From DATAQC01 sp051005135 (GTDB taxonomy: Bacteria > Actinomycetota > Acidimicrobiia > Acidimicrobiales > AC-14): 52,401 nucleotides of DNA. Below are positions 1 through 8,687 of this stretch, one piece after another. The stretch's first letter is position 1, and each line of letters starts with the position of its first letter. The notes beneath the pieces are model-generated. The model was not told the DNA's origin, made no database searches, and worked only from the letters and a program-made list of their open reading frames with translations. The stretch is from the NCBI GenBank assembly GCA_051005135.1, contig JBPCJQ010000083.1:1-52401 (forward strand), written 5' to 3'. Both the position numbers and the translations under genes were made by a program.

Positions 1-128
1 GCCCTTCCGGTTTTCCCCCCCTCCCCCTTTTTCGTGTGTCTTCGTTTTTCTCGTTCCCTCGGTGGGGCCCTCCCCCCCCCCCCCCACGCGGCGGGCGCGG
101 TCCGAAGGACCCGGGTGCCCGCCGCCGG
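1..128. other. Low-quality or artefactual left end
   Basis: The first hundred or so bases consist of long C and T runs unlike the balanced GC-rich DNA that follows, and no credible gene lies in them. They look like the trailing end of a clone or contig read. The polA stop codon follows at 129-131. Confidence 0.7.
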
Positions 129-2795
129 CTACTTCGCGTCGGCCCAGCTGGTACCCCAACTGAGGTTCACCTCGAGGGGAACGGAAAGGTCGGCGGCACC
201 CCGCATGGCGTCGAGAGTCAGGGCGGCAGCGGTGTCCTCCTCTGCCGGAGGCACCTCGAGGATCACCTCGTCGTGCACATGGAGCACCAGGCGGCTGGCC
301 AGCCCCGCCGTCTCCAGGGACGAGTCCAAGCGCACCAGGGCGACCTTGAAGATGTCGGCGGCCAGGCCCTGGATACCGGCGTTCATGGCCTGGCGCTCGC
401 CGGCCTGGCGCAGCCGGTAGTTGGTGGACGACAGCTCGGGGATCTGGCGGCGACGGCCGAACAGAGTCTCGGTGTAACCACGGTCGCGAGCTTCGGCAAC
501 GGTGGCCTCCATGTAGGAGCGCACGCTCGGGAAGGCCACGAAGTAGGCGTCGAGGATCTCGGCCGCTTCCTCGGTGGGGATGCCGAGGCGGGAGCCCAGC
601 CCGTAAGCCTCCATGCCGTAGGCCAGCCCGTAGGAGACCATCTTGGCCTTCGACCGCTGGGCCACGGTGACGGCCTCGGGCTCGGTTGCGAACAGGCGGG
701 CCGCGGTGGCACGGTGGATGTCCTGGCCGGAGGCGAACGCCTCGATGAGGCCAGGATCTTGGGCCAGGTGGGCGATCACCCTCAGCTCGATCTGGTTGTA
801 GTCGGCCACCAGGAAGAGGCAACCCTCGGAAGGAACGAAGGCCCGGCGGATGCGGCGGCCCTCCTCGGTGCGGATGGGGATGTTGTGGAGGTTGGGGCGG
901 TCGGAGCTGAGCCGACCGGTGCGGGCCACCGTCTGGTTGAAGCTGGCATGTATACGGCGGTCGTCGCCGACCTCGGCCAACAGGCTCTCGCCGTAGGTGG
1001 ACCGCAACTTCTCCACCTCGCGGTAACGCAGGAGGGGTGCGATGATGGGGTGCTGGCCGCGCAGCCGCTCCAACGAGGCGGCGTCGGTGGAGAAACCCGT
1101 CTTGGTCTTCTTCTGGGGGGCCAGGCCCAGGGTGTCGAACAGCACGTGGCGCAGCTGGGGGGTGGAGTTGACCTTGAAGGGCTCGCCGGCCAGCTCCTGG
1201 ATCTCCGCTTCGAGATGGTGACCCTCGGCCACCAGCCCTTCGTACAGGCCCCGGAGCTGGCCCACATCGACCCCCACGCCCACCTTCTCCATCCGGGCCA
1301 GCACCCGCACGAGGGGGCGCTCGACGTCATCGTACAGCGAGCGCAGGCCCCGGTTGTCGAGCACCCCCGCCAGGGTGGGGGCCAGGCGGGCCACGGCCAC
1401 CGCGTGGCGGGCCGCTTCTTCGGCCGGGTCGGAGGTGGTGCCTCCCAGGTCGAGCTGGCCGGGAGGGGGGGCGTCGGGGGACCGGATCTCCAGGCCCAGG
1501 TAGCGCAGGGCCAGGTCGTCGAGCACATAGGTGGTCTCGGCGGGATCGACCAGGTAGGCAGCCACCGCGGTGTCGACGTCGAGCGACACGAGGTCGAGGC
1601 CGACGCGGTCGAGGCCCCGGATCAGCTCCTTGGCGTGGTGGGTGTGAACAGGTAGGCCAGACGGGCCGAAGACGGCCCCCAGCGCCTGGCCGACGGCGTC
1701 GTCGGCCAAGAGCTCGGCAGGGAGCCACCATGCCATGTCGCCGCCGGCGGCCAGGGCCAGGCCTCGCAGTGGCGACCGGCCCTCCTCGCCTTCCCAGCTG
1801 ACGGCGACGCTGACAAGACCAGCCAGGGCGCCGAGCACGGCCACCGCTTCGCCGGCGCCCGGCAGGGCGATCACCTCGACCTCCAGGGGGGGCTGGATGG
1901 GGGCCGGCGGTCGCGGCTCGATGCCTTCGGTGGCTTCGAGGAGGCGGTCGTACAGAGTGCGGAACTCCAGGAAAGAGAAGAGCTTGCGCACCTCCTCCTG
2001 GTCCCATTGGCCCATCTTCAGCGACTCGAGGTCGACGCCCAGCTCGAGGTCGCGCACCAGCGGTGTGGCCAGGGCGTTGGCCCGCACCGTGGGCTCGTGG
2101 GCGGCCAGGTTCTCCCTCAGCTTCGGGGTGTTCTCCTCGACATGGGCGAACACGCCGTCGAGGTCGCCCCACGTGTTGACCAGGCGCGCTGCCGTCTTCT
2201 CCCCAACCCCGGGCACGCCGGGCAGGTTGTCGGACGGGTCGCCCCGCAGGGCGGCGTACTGGGGATAGAGATCGGGGCTCACCCCGGTGCGCTCGCGGAT
2301 GCCGGCCTCGTCGTAGAGCACGTAGTCGCTCACCCCCCGCCGGTTGTAGAGCACCTTCACGTGGGGATCCTCCACCAGCTGGTAGGCATCGCGGTCGCCG
2401 GTGACCACGATCACGTCGTCGCCCCGGTCGCGCCCCTCGGTGGCCAGGGTGGCGATCACGTCGTCAGCCTCGTAGCCGGCCTGCTCGACGATCGGGATGC
2501 GCAGGGTCTCCACCACCTGGCGCACCAGGCCCATCTACTGGCGCAGGATGTCGGGGGCCGCAGCCCGCCCCGCCTTGTAGTCGGGCACCAGGGCGTGGCG
2601 GAAAGTCGGCTCGGGGCGGTCGAAGGCCACCGCGATGGCGTCGGGGCGATGGTCCTTGAGCAGGTTCACCAGCATCGAGGTGAAGCCGAACACGGCATTG
2701 GTCACCTGTCCGGAGGCGGTGGCCAGATCGGTGGGCAGGGCAAAGAACGCCCGGTAGGCCAACGAGTTGCCGTCGAGGAGCATGACCGTGCCCAT
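129..2795 (-). pseudogene. polA: DNA polymerase I, interrupted by an in-frame amber codon
   Basis: DNA polymerase I fills gaps and removes RNA primers. Read through, the gene gives 888 codons from ATG 2795, a normal length for the family. The first 86 residues carry the start of the 5'-nuclease domain (LLDGNSLAYRAFF). The frame then meets TAG at 2537-2535 and resumes at once with GLVRQVVETL and the rest of the nuclease (GYEADDV, GDRDAYQL, GVPGVGEKTA). The polymerase domain keeps motif A (DYNQIELR), the O-helix (RSKAKMVSYGLAYG) and motif C (HVHDEV). The 3'-5' exonuclease region lacks the DxE motif, as known for mycobacterial Pol I. The simplest explanation of the stop is CAG to TAG, since related proteins have a residue there. 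Sequencing error, real inactivation or suppression cannot be separated here. The start lies 6 nt below a TACCAT box. Confidence 0.9.
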
Positions 2796-2801
2796 ACCGG
2801 A

Positions 2802-2824
2802 ATGGTAGGGCTCGCGCCTAGGAT
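2802..2824. promoter_or_regulatory. Divergent polA/dtxR-family promoter boxes
   Basis: Only 36 nt separate the two start codons. On the minus strand TACCAT (2807-2802) lies 6 nt before the polA ATG. On the plus strand TAGGAT (2819-2824) lies 7 nt before the GTG of the DtxR-family gene. Both fit the actinobacterial TANNNT -10 box, and the spacing implies leaderless messages. I see no clear -35 boxes. Confidence 0.45.
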
Positions 2825-2831
2825 CGGCTTC

Positions 2832-3491
2832 GTGGCCGACGGTTTCCACCCCCCGCTGGAGGAGTACCTCGAGGCCATCTGGGAGCTCGACGAGGAGGGC
2901 ACGCGGGTGATCCAGGCCCGCCTGGCCGAGCACCTGGGCCATGCCCCCCCGTCGGTGTCGGAGATGGTGCGGAGGCTGCGCGACGAGGGATGGGTGGACG
3001 TGCGCGACCGTGCCCTGCACCTCACCGCCAAGGGCCGCGAACGAGCCGAGAGCGTCGTCCGCAAGCACCGGCTGGCCGAGCGCCTCCTCACCGACGTCAT
3101 CGGCCTGCCCTGGCACAAGACCCACATCGAGGCGTGCCGCTGGGAGCACGTGATCTCCGACGAGGTGGAGGCCCGCCTGGTGGCCCTGCTCGAGAACCCA
3201 AGTACCTGCCCCCATGGCAACCCCATCCCCGGCGCCGGCGGCGATCGCGACGACCTCCGAGCCCTGGCCGAGGTCGAGCCCGGCGACCACATCCGCCTGG
3301 AGCGGGTCACCGAGCAGGTGGAGGTCGACCTCGACGCCCTCATCTACCTCGATACCCACCATTTCATCCCCGGGGCGGCGGCCCAGGTGAGCTCCCGGGC
3401 GCCCGACGGCACCCTCACCCTCACCCTGGCCGACGGCAGCATCGCCCTTGGACCGGCCCTGGCCGCCCAGCTCTTCGTCAGCGCCGGCTAG
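2832..3491 (+). CDS. DtxR/IdeR/MntR-family metal-dependent repressor
   Basis: This 219-residue protein has the full architecture of iron or manganese repressors. An N-terminal winged helix (about residues 7-65) is followed by a dimerisation and metal-binding region with HRLAERLLTDVIGL and ACRWEH, then CPHGNPIPG and a C-terminal SH3-like region. His79, Glu83, His98, Cys102, Glu105 and His106 fall at the same numbers as the metal ligands of DtxR. The N-terminal ligand differs: where DtxR has Met10, this protein has Glu11 in EEYLEAIWEL, and Glu14 matches MntR Glu11. Iron-regulator and manganese-regulator features are therefore mixed, and I do not assign the metal. GTG 2832 was chosen because it gives the family-length N terminus and sits 7 nt after TAGGAT. 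Confidence 0.88.
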   Translation: MADGFHPPLEEYLEAIWELDEEGTRVIQARLAEHLGHAPPSVSEMVRRLRDEGWVDVRDRALHLTAKGRERAESVVRKHRLAERLLTDVIGLPWHKTHIEACRWEHVISDEVEARLVALLENPSTCPHGNPIPGAGGDRDDLRALAEVEPGDHIRLERVTEQVEVDLDALIYLDTHHFIPGAAAQVSSRAPDGTLTLTLADGSIALGPALAAQLFVSAG

Positions 3492-3511
3492 CCGCCTGAG
3501 GTCCGCACCGA

Positions 3512-3536
3512 GGAACGAGTAAACACGGGCCGGTCT
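3512..3536 (+). promoter_or_regulatory. Possible ECF sigma promoter
   Basis: GGAAC (3512-3516) and GTCT (3533-3536) are separated by 16 nt, close to the usual ECF pattern of a GGAAC -35 and a GTC-type -10. The site is just upstream of the membrane-protein and ECF-sigma pair, as expected for autoregulation. It is a short motif match only. Confidence 0.35.
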
Positions 3537-3547
3537 CGGGGCTTGTA

Positions 3548-4531
3548 GTGGGTATGGAAGACGACGACCTCACCAACCTGCTCCACCAAGCCGGCGACGC
3601 ACCCAACGCCACCCCCGACTCGTTCCGTGAGGTCATGACGCGGTATCAACGGGGCCGGACCCGCGCCCTGGCCATCGCCCTGGCCGCCGTCGCCCTCATC
3701 GGGCCGGTCGCCGGCGTGGTGGTGGGCCGGGCCACCGCCCACAATGGGGTCCAGGTGGCCACCGGCGGGCCGCCGGCAACCTCCTCGCCGGTCGGCGCCG
3801 TCGAGACCCGCCCGGCCGTTGGAGGCGCGGGCAGCTCGGCGCTGGCGGGACCTGCCCCACCCAAGCGCCTCTTCGTGCGCACCACCGCCGACGGGGTAGC
3901 GGTTCGGGCCTACCTCGCCGATTTCCGCGCGCCCGTGCTGGGCAAGATGCAATGCGCCAACGACAAGGGCACCATCCCGTGCCCGCCCCCCCCGCCGGCC
4001 GACTGCTTCCCCGCTTCGCAGCTGCAGATCGGGCTCTCCGACGAGGGGGCCGTCGACCCTGGCTACGTCCCCGTCATGAAGGCCGACGAGGCGGGAGCCC
4101 TGGCGGTGCTCAGAACCTCGTTCTTCGGCCTGCAGGAGGGCACGCCGGCGGCCTGGGTTGCGGTGCATACTGGACCTGGTGTGGCTCGCGTTCGGGTGCG
4201 CTTCTCCGACGGCGCCGTCGACGAGATGGCACCCGGCGGCGGGTACGCGGCGCTGGCCCACCGGATGGTGGCGCCCCCTACGCCGACCAAGGTGGCGGGG
4301 TCGCCCGAGGATGCCAACGCGTTCCTCAGGGCGACGATGCCCCAAGGCACGGCCGAGGCTCTCGATGCCAGCGGCGCAGTGGTGGCCACCGCCGACCTCG
4401 GTTCGTCTTCGGTATCCAGCCCGAACACCCCCCACTGCATTGCCGCGCCGGCTGGCCCGGCGCAGCCGCTTCTGCCGCCTCCTGCCACCGTCGTTGCCCC
4501 CGCCGCCCCCACCAGCACCCGCCCTCGCTAG
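3548..4531 (+). CDS. Single-pass membrane protein, possible anti-sigma partner
   Basis: The predicted protein has 327 residues from GTG 3548, or 325 from ATG 3554. About 35 polar residues are followed by one membrane helix (ALAIALAAVALIGPVAGVVVG) and a long, low-complexity, Pro/Ala-rich outer part with several cysteines (CANDKGTIPCPPPPPADC). I recognise no named family. The gene lies 18 nt upstream of an ECF sigma factor on the same strand, and a short cytoplasmic segment with one helix is what membrane anti-sigma factors usually show, so that role is proposed. The usual order, sigma first, is reversed, and no zinc-binding ZAS motif (HxxxCxxC) is visible. Confidence 0.6.
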   Translation: MGMEDDDLTNLLHQAGDAPNATPDSFREVMTRYQRGRTRALAIALAAVALIGPVAGVVVGRATAHNGVQVATGGPPATSSPVGAVETRPAVGGAGSSALAGPAPPKRLFVRTTADGVAVRAYLADFRAPVLGKMQCANDKGTIPCPPPPPADCFPASQLQIGLSDEGAVDPGYVPVMKADEAGALAVLRTSFFGLQEGTPAAWVAVHTGPGVARVRVRFSDGAVDEMAPGGGYAALAHRMVAPPTPTKVAGSPEDANAFLRATMPQGTAEALDASGAVVATADLGSSSVSSPNTPHCIAAPAGPAQPLLPPPATVVAPAAPTSTRPR

Positions 4532-4549
4532 CGGCGCTGGCAAGCTGGG

Positions 4550-5086
4550 GTGACGAAGCACGAGCCCACCGTCGCCCGATACGGTACCGACGACTTCGCC
4601 GACCTCTACCGGTCGCACTACCCCCGGTTGGTGGCTGCCCTGCGCCTGGCGGGGGCGACGGACCCGGCCGACCTGGCCCAGGAGGCGTTCGCTCGCACCC
4701 TTCGCCACTGGCGCCGGGCGCGCCACGGTTCGAACCCGGCGGGCTACGTGGCCACCACCGCCTTCCGGCTGCTGCGCCGCGGCCATCGGCGAGAGAGCTC
4801 AATCCTGCTGGACGACGCCCATGCCCTCAGCCCCAGCCCCGAGGCGGCGATGGTGGTGGCGATGACTGTCCGCCAGGCCCTGGCGGCCATGCCGCCCCGC
4901 CGGCGTGAGTGCGCCGTTGCCTGCTTGTACCTCGACATGTCGGCCGAGGAGGCGTCGCAGGCCTTGGGCGTGAGCCCGTCCACGGTGCGGGTGCAGCTCC
5001 ACCGGGCTCGCAACGACCTGCGCGCCGCTCTGACCGACCCGCCCGCCGAGCCGAGCCTCAATCGGGGGGCGGGTTCAGGTCGTTGA
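4550..5086 (+). CDS. ECF-family RNA polymerase sigma factor
   Basis: The 178-residue protein has the compact two-domain form of ECF (group 4) sigma factors. Region 2 spans roughly residues 15-75 (DFADLYRSHYPRLVAALRL, ADLAQEAFARTL). Region 4 spans roughly 105-160 and contains the helix-turn-helix (SAEEASQALGVSPSTVRVQL). Such factors direct RNA polymerase to a small regulon and are normally held by an anti-sigma protein; the membrane protein just upstream is the candidate. GTG 4550 is the first plausible start. The 3' end overlaps the convergent ClpC-N-like gene by 29 nt. Confidence 0.9.
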   Translation: MTKHEPTVARYGTDDFADLYRSHYPRLVAALRLAGATDPADLAQEAFARTLRHWRRARHGSNPAGYVATTAFRLLRRGHRRESSILLDDAHALSPSPEAAMVVAMTVRQALAAMPPRRRECAVACLYLDMSAEEASQALGVSPSTVRVQLHRARNDLRAALTDPPAEPSLNRGAGSGR

Positions 5087-6476
5087 GCGCATAGGCAACC
5101 AGATCGGCTAGGGGCCGCTGCGACCACGGCCCGGGCCGGCCCAAGTCGGGCGGGCCGCCATGGAGACCGAAGCCGAACTGTGCCACCGCCCACCCGGCAG
5201 AACCCGAGCCCGGCGTGGCCTCGTCGACTAGGATGCACAGCCACGAGCATTGGGGACTGTCGTCGTCCGCCGCTGCCAGCCGCTCCTGGCCGTCTAGCCA
5301 ACCAGCCAACCAGGATCGAGCATCCGCCACAGCCACATCCGGTGCCGTCTCCAGGACAGCCTCCGTGCCGTCGGAGGGGCTCAGCACCGCGTAGGCGGCG
5401 ACGGTCCACCCTGTACGCCAACCGGGAGGCCGCCAAGGACCGCTGGCGGCCGCAGGCTCGCCGGCCTCGTCTCTCCTCGAGACCAAAGGCATCACGCCGG
5501 AGGCGATGCGCTGGCGGATGGAGCGGCGCACCAGTTTGGGCAGGGACTCAGCCTGGGGATTGCCCAGATCTCGGATCAACCCGTCGAGGGTGCGCCGGAT
5601 GGCGAGCCACAGCTCCGCGAAGCCCTCCGCCTCGGGATCGGTGCCGGTGATGGTGGTGGACGAGCCAGACCCTGACGACCTGTGCCGTAGGGCCTCGGCG
5701 AGCGAACCAGCCGTCTCGGCGTCGTCGAGCACGAGAGTCACCCGGTCACCGTCGACCCGTACCTCCAGGCGGCGGGCCCCGGCCTCTTCGGGCAGCTCGT
5801 CGGAGGTGCCGGCCACGTCGAGCTCGGCCAGCTCGGCCTGCACCGAGGCTGCAGTCACGCCCAGGGCAGTCAGAGCCCGGCCCGCCAGACTCTCCTCATC
5901 GGCGAGCAAGCCCAGCAGATAATGCTCCGAGGTCACCGCTTGTCCCCCTGCCAGGGCCAGAGCCTTGGTCAGGGCGTTCTGGGCAGCAGGCGTGTGCGCC
6001 GGGCCGCCCCGCACCGCGGAGCTGGCCGCCGAGCTTCCGACGTAGCCGGAGAGGAGGTGGATGACCTGCTGGCGCACTAGGGACAGGTCGGCGCCCAGCT
6101 TCACCAGCACCTGGGCGGCCACACCCTCGCCCTCGCGGATGAGGCCGAGCAGGATGTGCTCGGTGCCGATGTAGTTGTGACCGAGCTGCAACGACTCGCG
6201 TAGCGACAGCTCCAGCACCTTCTTGGCCCTGGGCGTGAAGGGGATGTGGCCGCTCGGGGCCAAATCACCGTGGCCGATGATCTCGGTGACCTGGGTGCGC
6301 ACCGCAGCCAGGGAGATGCCGAGGCCTTCCAATGCCCCAGCCGCCACGCCCTCGCCCTCGCGGATGAGGCCGAGCAGGATGTGCTCGGTGCCGATGTAGT
6401 TGTGGTCGAGCAGCCGAGCTTCGTCTTGGGCCAGCACGACGACCCTTCGGCCCCGGTCCGTGAAGCGCTCGAACAC
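5058..6476 (-). CDS. ClpC-N-domain repeat protein lacking the AAA+ ATPase
   Basis: The 472-residue protein opens like ClpC (FERFTDRGRRVVVLAQDEAR). It carries two typical Clp N-terminal repeats, each with HNYIGTEHILLGLIREGEG, and a third diverged repeat (SEHYLLGLLADEESLAGRAL) up to about residue 235. No Walker motifs or AAA+ modules follow; the last 200 residues are of unknown type. Clp N domains bind adaptors and substrates, so this is probably a stand-alone adaptor, regulator or stress protein rather than an unfoldase. GTG 6476 is chosen because it matches the canonical ClpC start; an ATG at 6578 would run into the divergent channel gene. A 56-bp stretch is duplicated exactly within the gene (6124-6179 and 6349-6404). 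Confidence 0.82.
   Translation of the reverse strand: MFERFTDRGRRVVVLAQDEARLLDHNYIGTEHILLGLIREGEGVAAGALEGLGISLAAVRTQVTEIIGHGDLAPSGHIPFTPRAKKVLELSLRESLQLGHNYIGTEHILLGLIREGEGVAAQVLVKLGADLSLVRQQVIHLLSGYVGSSAASSAVRGGPAHTPAAQNALTKALALAGGQAVTSEHYLLGLLADEESLAGRALTALGVTAASVQAELAELDVAGTSDELPEEAGARRLEVRVDGDRVTLVLDDAETAGSLAEALRHRSSGSGSSTTITGTDPEAEGFAELWLAIRRTLDGLIRDLGNPQAESLPKLVRRSIRQRIASGVMPLVSRRDEAGEPAAASGPWRPPGWRTGWTVAAYAVLSPSDGTEAVLETAPDVAVADARSWLAGWLDGQERLAAADDDSPQCSWLCILVDEATPGSGSAGWAVAQFGFGLHGGPPDLGRPGPWSQRPLADLVAYALNDLNPPPD
6124..6404. repeat. 56-bp perfect direct repeat inside the Clp-N gene
   Basis: Bases 6124-6179 and 6349-6404 are identical. They encode the HNYIGTEHILLGLIREGEG core of two successive Clp N repeats. 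Protein repeats are normal for this family, but complete nucleotide identity, including third positions, suggests recent gene conversion or duplication. Confidence 0.9.
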
Positions 6477-6559
6477 CTCGAAGATTCTACGCCGATGCTC
6501 TCTTGCTCCGCTCGCCTCCCAGGCGCGAGTCTCATATCGTGTCACGATAGAGTTTTCCG

Positions 6560-7870
6560 ATGGCTGCGAAGCACCCACGTCGCTGGAACCCCTTGGTCGA
6601 GGGCGCCCTCGGCCCCAACAACCGCGTCATCGGCATGGTCGTGGTCGTCGGGGTGGCGGGCGGCCTCGCGGGAGCAGCGTTTGTGGGGGCCCTCAAGGTG
6701 CTGCAAAGGTTCTTGTGGCCCACCCACTGGGCGACCGGTACCCACCTGCTCGTGCTGGTGGCAGTGGGCGGGGTGGCCGGGCTGCTCACCCGATTGTTGG
6801 GCAACCCGGGAGACGTGGAGCTGCTGGTCGACAACATCCACGTGCTCGGCGGTGAGAAGGACCTGCGCGATCTGCGCTCGTTGATCCCGGTGTCGCTGCT
6901 GTGCATCTCGTCGGGCGGCGCCATGGGCCCCGAGGCACCCCTCGTGCAGACCACCGGCTCGCTCGGCACCTGGCTGGCCCGCCGCCGCCGGCTCGATGTG
7001 GCCGACACCCGCATCCTCACCATCACCGGCATGGCGGCGGGGTTCACCGTGCTCTTCGGCGCACCGCTCGGCTCCGCCGTGTTCGCCCTGGAGATCCTGC
7101 ACCGCCGGGGCCCCGAGTACTACGAGGCGCTGCTGCCGGCGATCCTCGGGTCGTTGTGCGGCTACGGGGTCTACGCGTCCGTCACCCACCTCGGTCTCAG
7201 CCCGGTCTGGCACTTCCCGGCCACCCAACAGATCAGTGCCGCCGACCTCCTGTGGGCGGTGGCGGCAGGAGGCGTCGGCGCCGCAGTGGCCGTGGCCTTC
7301 ACCTACGTCAGCATGAGCCTGCGATGGCTGTTCCGGCGGGTGCCGCCCGGCCTGCGCCCCGCCGTCGGAGGCCTGGCCCTCGGTGCGTTGGCCTTCGCTT
7401 CCCCCTACGCCCTCACCTTCGGGGAGACCCAGGTCGACCCCCTGCTGGCCCGCCGGGCCCTGGTGGCCACCTTCGCCCTGGCCGCAGCAGCCAAGCTGGC
7501 GGGCACCGCCGTCACCCTCGCGTCGGGGTGGCGGGGCGGCTTCATCATCCCCCTCTTCTTCATCGGGGTGGCGCTGGGACGGCTCGGCCATGTGTTGTTC
7601 CCCGGCACTCACGAGGTGGTACTGATGGCCGCCCTCATGGCCGCCGCCAACGTCGGAGTCACCAAGACCCCGATCGGCAGCACCATCGTGGTCAGCGAGA
7701 TGGCGGGGCTGCGCCTCTTGCCCACCACCCTTCTGGCTTCCCTCGTCGCCCTGGTTCTCACCAGCCCGGTCGGCCTCATAGAGAGCCAGCGAGAACGCGA
7801 AGGCGCCTACGACCACTCGCCCGACGACGAGCCGCCCGACGGTGCATCAGTATCCTGGCGTCATGACTGA
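6560..7870 (+). CDS. ClC-family chloride channel/transporter-like protein
   Basis: This 436-residue integral membrane protein of the voltage-gated chloride channel family has about ten or more hydrophobic helices. Family landmarks are SSGGAMGPEAPLVQTTGSLG in the selectivity region, GWRGGFIIPLFFIGVALGRL (the GxFxP-type motif) and TKTPIGSTIVVSEM near the end. The N-terminal GSGIP motif is not evident. The GREGP segment, which carries the gating glutamate in EcClC, reads GAMGP, so the ion-coupling residue appears absent and the protein may be a channel or carry another anion. ATG 6560 is divergent from the Clp-N gene. The 3' end overlaps ppgK by 8 nt, so the two genes are probably co-transcribed. 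Confidence 0.87.
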   Translation: MAAKHPRRWNPLVEGALGPNNRVIGMVVVVGVAGGLAGAAFVGALKVLQRFLWPTHWATGTHLLVLVAVGGVAGLLTRLLGNPGDVELLVDNIHVLGGEKDLRDLRSLIPVSLLCISSGGAMGPEAPLVQTTGSLGTWLARRRRLDVADTRILTITGMAAGFTVLFGAPLGSAVFALEILHRRGPEYYEALLPAILGSLCGYGVYASVTHLGLSPVWHFPATQQISAADLLWAVAAGGVGAAVAVAFTYVSMSLRWLFRRVPPGLRPAVGGLALGALAFASPYALTFGETQVDPLLARRALVATFALAAAAKLAGTAVTLASGWRGGFIIPLFFIGVALGRLGHVLFPGTHEVVLMAALMAAANVGVTKTPIGSTIVVSEMAGLRLLPTTLLASLVALVLTSPVGLIESQREREGAYDHSPDDEPPDGASVSWRHD

Positions 7871-8687
7871 TGCCGGTGTTCAGGCCACGCAGGTCGGGCA
7901 GGCCGGGCCCGGCGTTCAGGCCGCGCAGGTCGGGCAGGCCGGGCCGGTCACCCTGGCCATCGACATCGGAGGCTCCGGGCTCAAAGCTTCGGTGCTCGAT
8001 GCGGCCGGCACCATGCTCGTCGACCGGGTGAGGGCGGCCACCACCTACCCTCTGCCGCCGCCGGCGCTGGTGGCCTCGCTGGTCGAACTGGTGCGACCCC
8101 TGCCAGCCTTCGACCGGGTATCGGCCGGGTTCCCGGGAGTGGTGCGCATGGGCCATGTCGTCACCGCCCCCCACTTCGTGACCGCGGCCGGCCCTGGCAC
8201 CGACGTACGCCCCGACCTGGTGGAGGCATGGACGAGCTACGACCTGGCTGGCGAGCTCGCCACCGCACTGGGCCGGCCGGCCAAGGTTGTGAACGATGCC
8301 GACCTGCAGGGAGCAGCGGTGATCGCCGGGCACGGCCTCGAGCTGGTGATCACCCTTGGCACCGGGGTGGGAAGCGGCCTGTTCGCCGATGGCCACCTGG
8401 CTCCCCACATGGAGCTCGCCCACCACCCATTCCGCAAGGGCCAGACCTACGACGAGCAGATCGGCGACCGAGCCCGCCGCCGCGTCGGGAACAAGAAGTG
8501 GAACAAGCGGGTGTGCAAGGCGTTCGCCAACTTCGGCATCCTCCTCAACCCCGACCACGTCTACATCGGCGGCGGCAACGCCACCCACGTCTCGTTCGAT
8601 CTCGGCCCCGGTACGACTGTCGTAGACAACACCGCCGGCATCCTCGGGGGTATCAAGCTCTGGGAGCAGGCCAGCCCCCTTGCCTGA
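7863..8687 (+). CDS. ppgK: Polyphosphate glucokinase (ROK family)
   Basis: The enzyme phosphorylates glucose with inorganic polyphosphate in the cytosol. The 274-residue protein has the ROK phosphate-binding loop (AIDIGGSGLKASVLD), the second phosphate motif (LGTGVGSGLF) and the PPGK-specific C terminus (RRRVGNKKWNKRVCKAF, VYIGGGNATHV). Start ATG 7863 overlaps the channel gene's stop. Before the catalytic core, about 28 extra residues contain two copies of a 12-residue repeat (GVQATQVGQAGP and GVQAAQVGQAGP) encoded by a tandem DNA repeat. The polyphosphate kinase gene lies 11 kb away and malQ, a glucose source, is close by. Confidence 0.9.
   Translation: MTDAGVQATQVGQAGPGVQAAQVGQAGPVTLAIDIGGSGLKASVLDAAGTMLVDRVRAATTYPLPPPALVASLVELVRPLPAFDRVSAGFPGVVRMGHVVTAPHFVTAAGPGTDVRPDLVEAWTSYDLAGELATALGRPAKVVNDADLQGAAVIAGHGLELVITLGTGVGSGLFADGHLAPHMELAHHPFRKGQTYDEQIGDRARRRVGNKKWNKRVCKAFANFGILLNPDHVYIGGGNATHVSFDLGPGTTVVDNTAGILGGIKLWEQASPLA
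7875..7946 (+). repeat. Two-copy 36-bp tandem repeat in the ppgK 5' end
   Basis: Units 7875-7910 and 7911-7946 differ at only three positions and keep the reading frame. Each contains GTTCAGGCC followed by (A/G)CGCAGG. The first unit shares the 16-mer GTTCAGGCCACGCAGG exactly with a tandem insertion in the epimerase gene near 35.3 kb. Confidence 0.85.

Noticed and set aside
36..1655. 539-codon plus-strand frame over polA
   Set aside because: Composition is typical of antisense to GC-rich genes, while the minus strand has all polymerase motifs.
2535..2537. polA TAG as a pyrrolysine codon
   Set aside because: No pyl genes or other in-frame TAG codons point to recoding; point mutation or read error is simpler.
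7042..7048. Isolated GTTCACC copies inside coding regions (channel gene, polA, malQ/MBL, phosphoesterase)
   Set aside because: Single units without an 11-nt neighbour, inside genes; expected by chance in GC-rich DNA.
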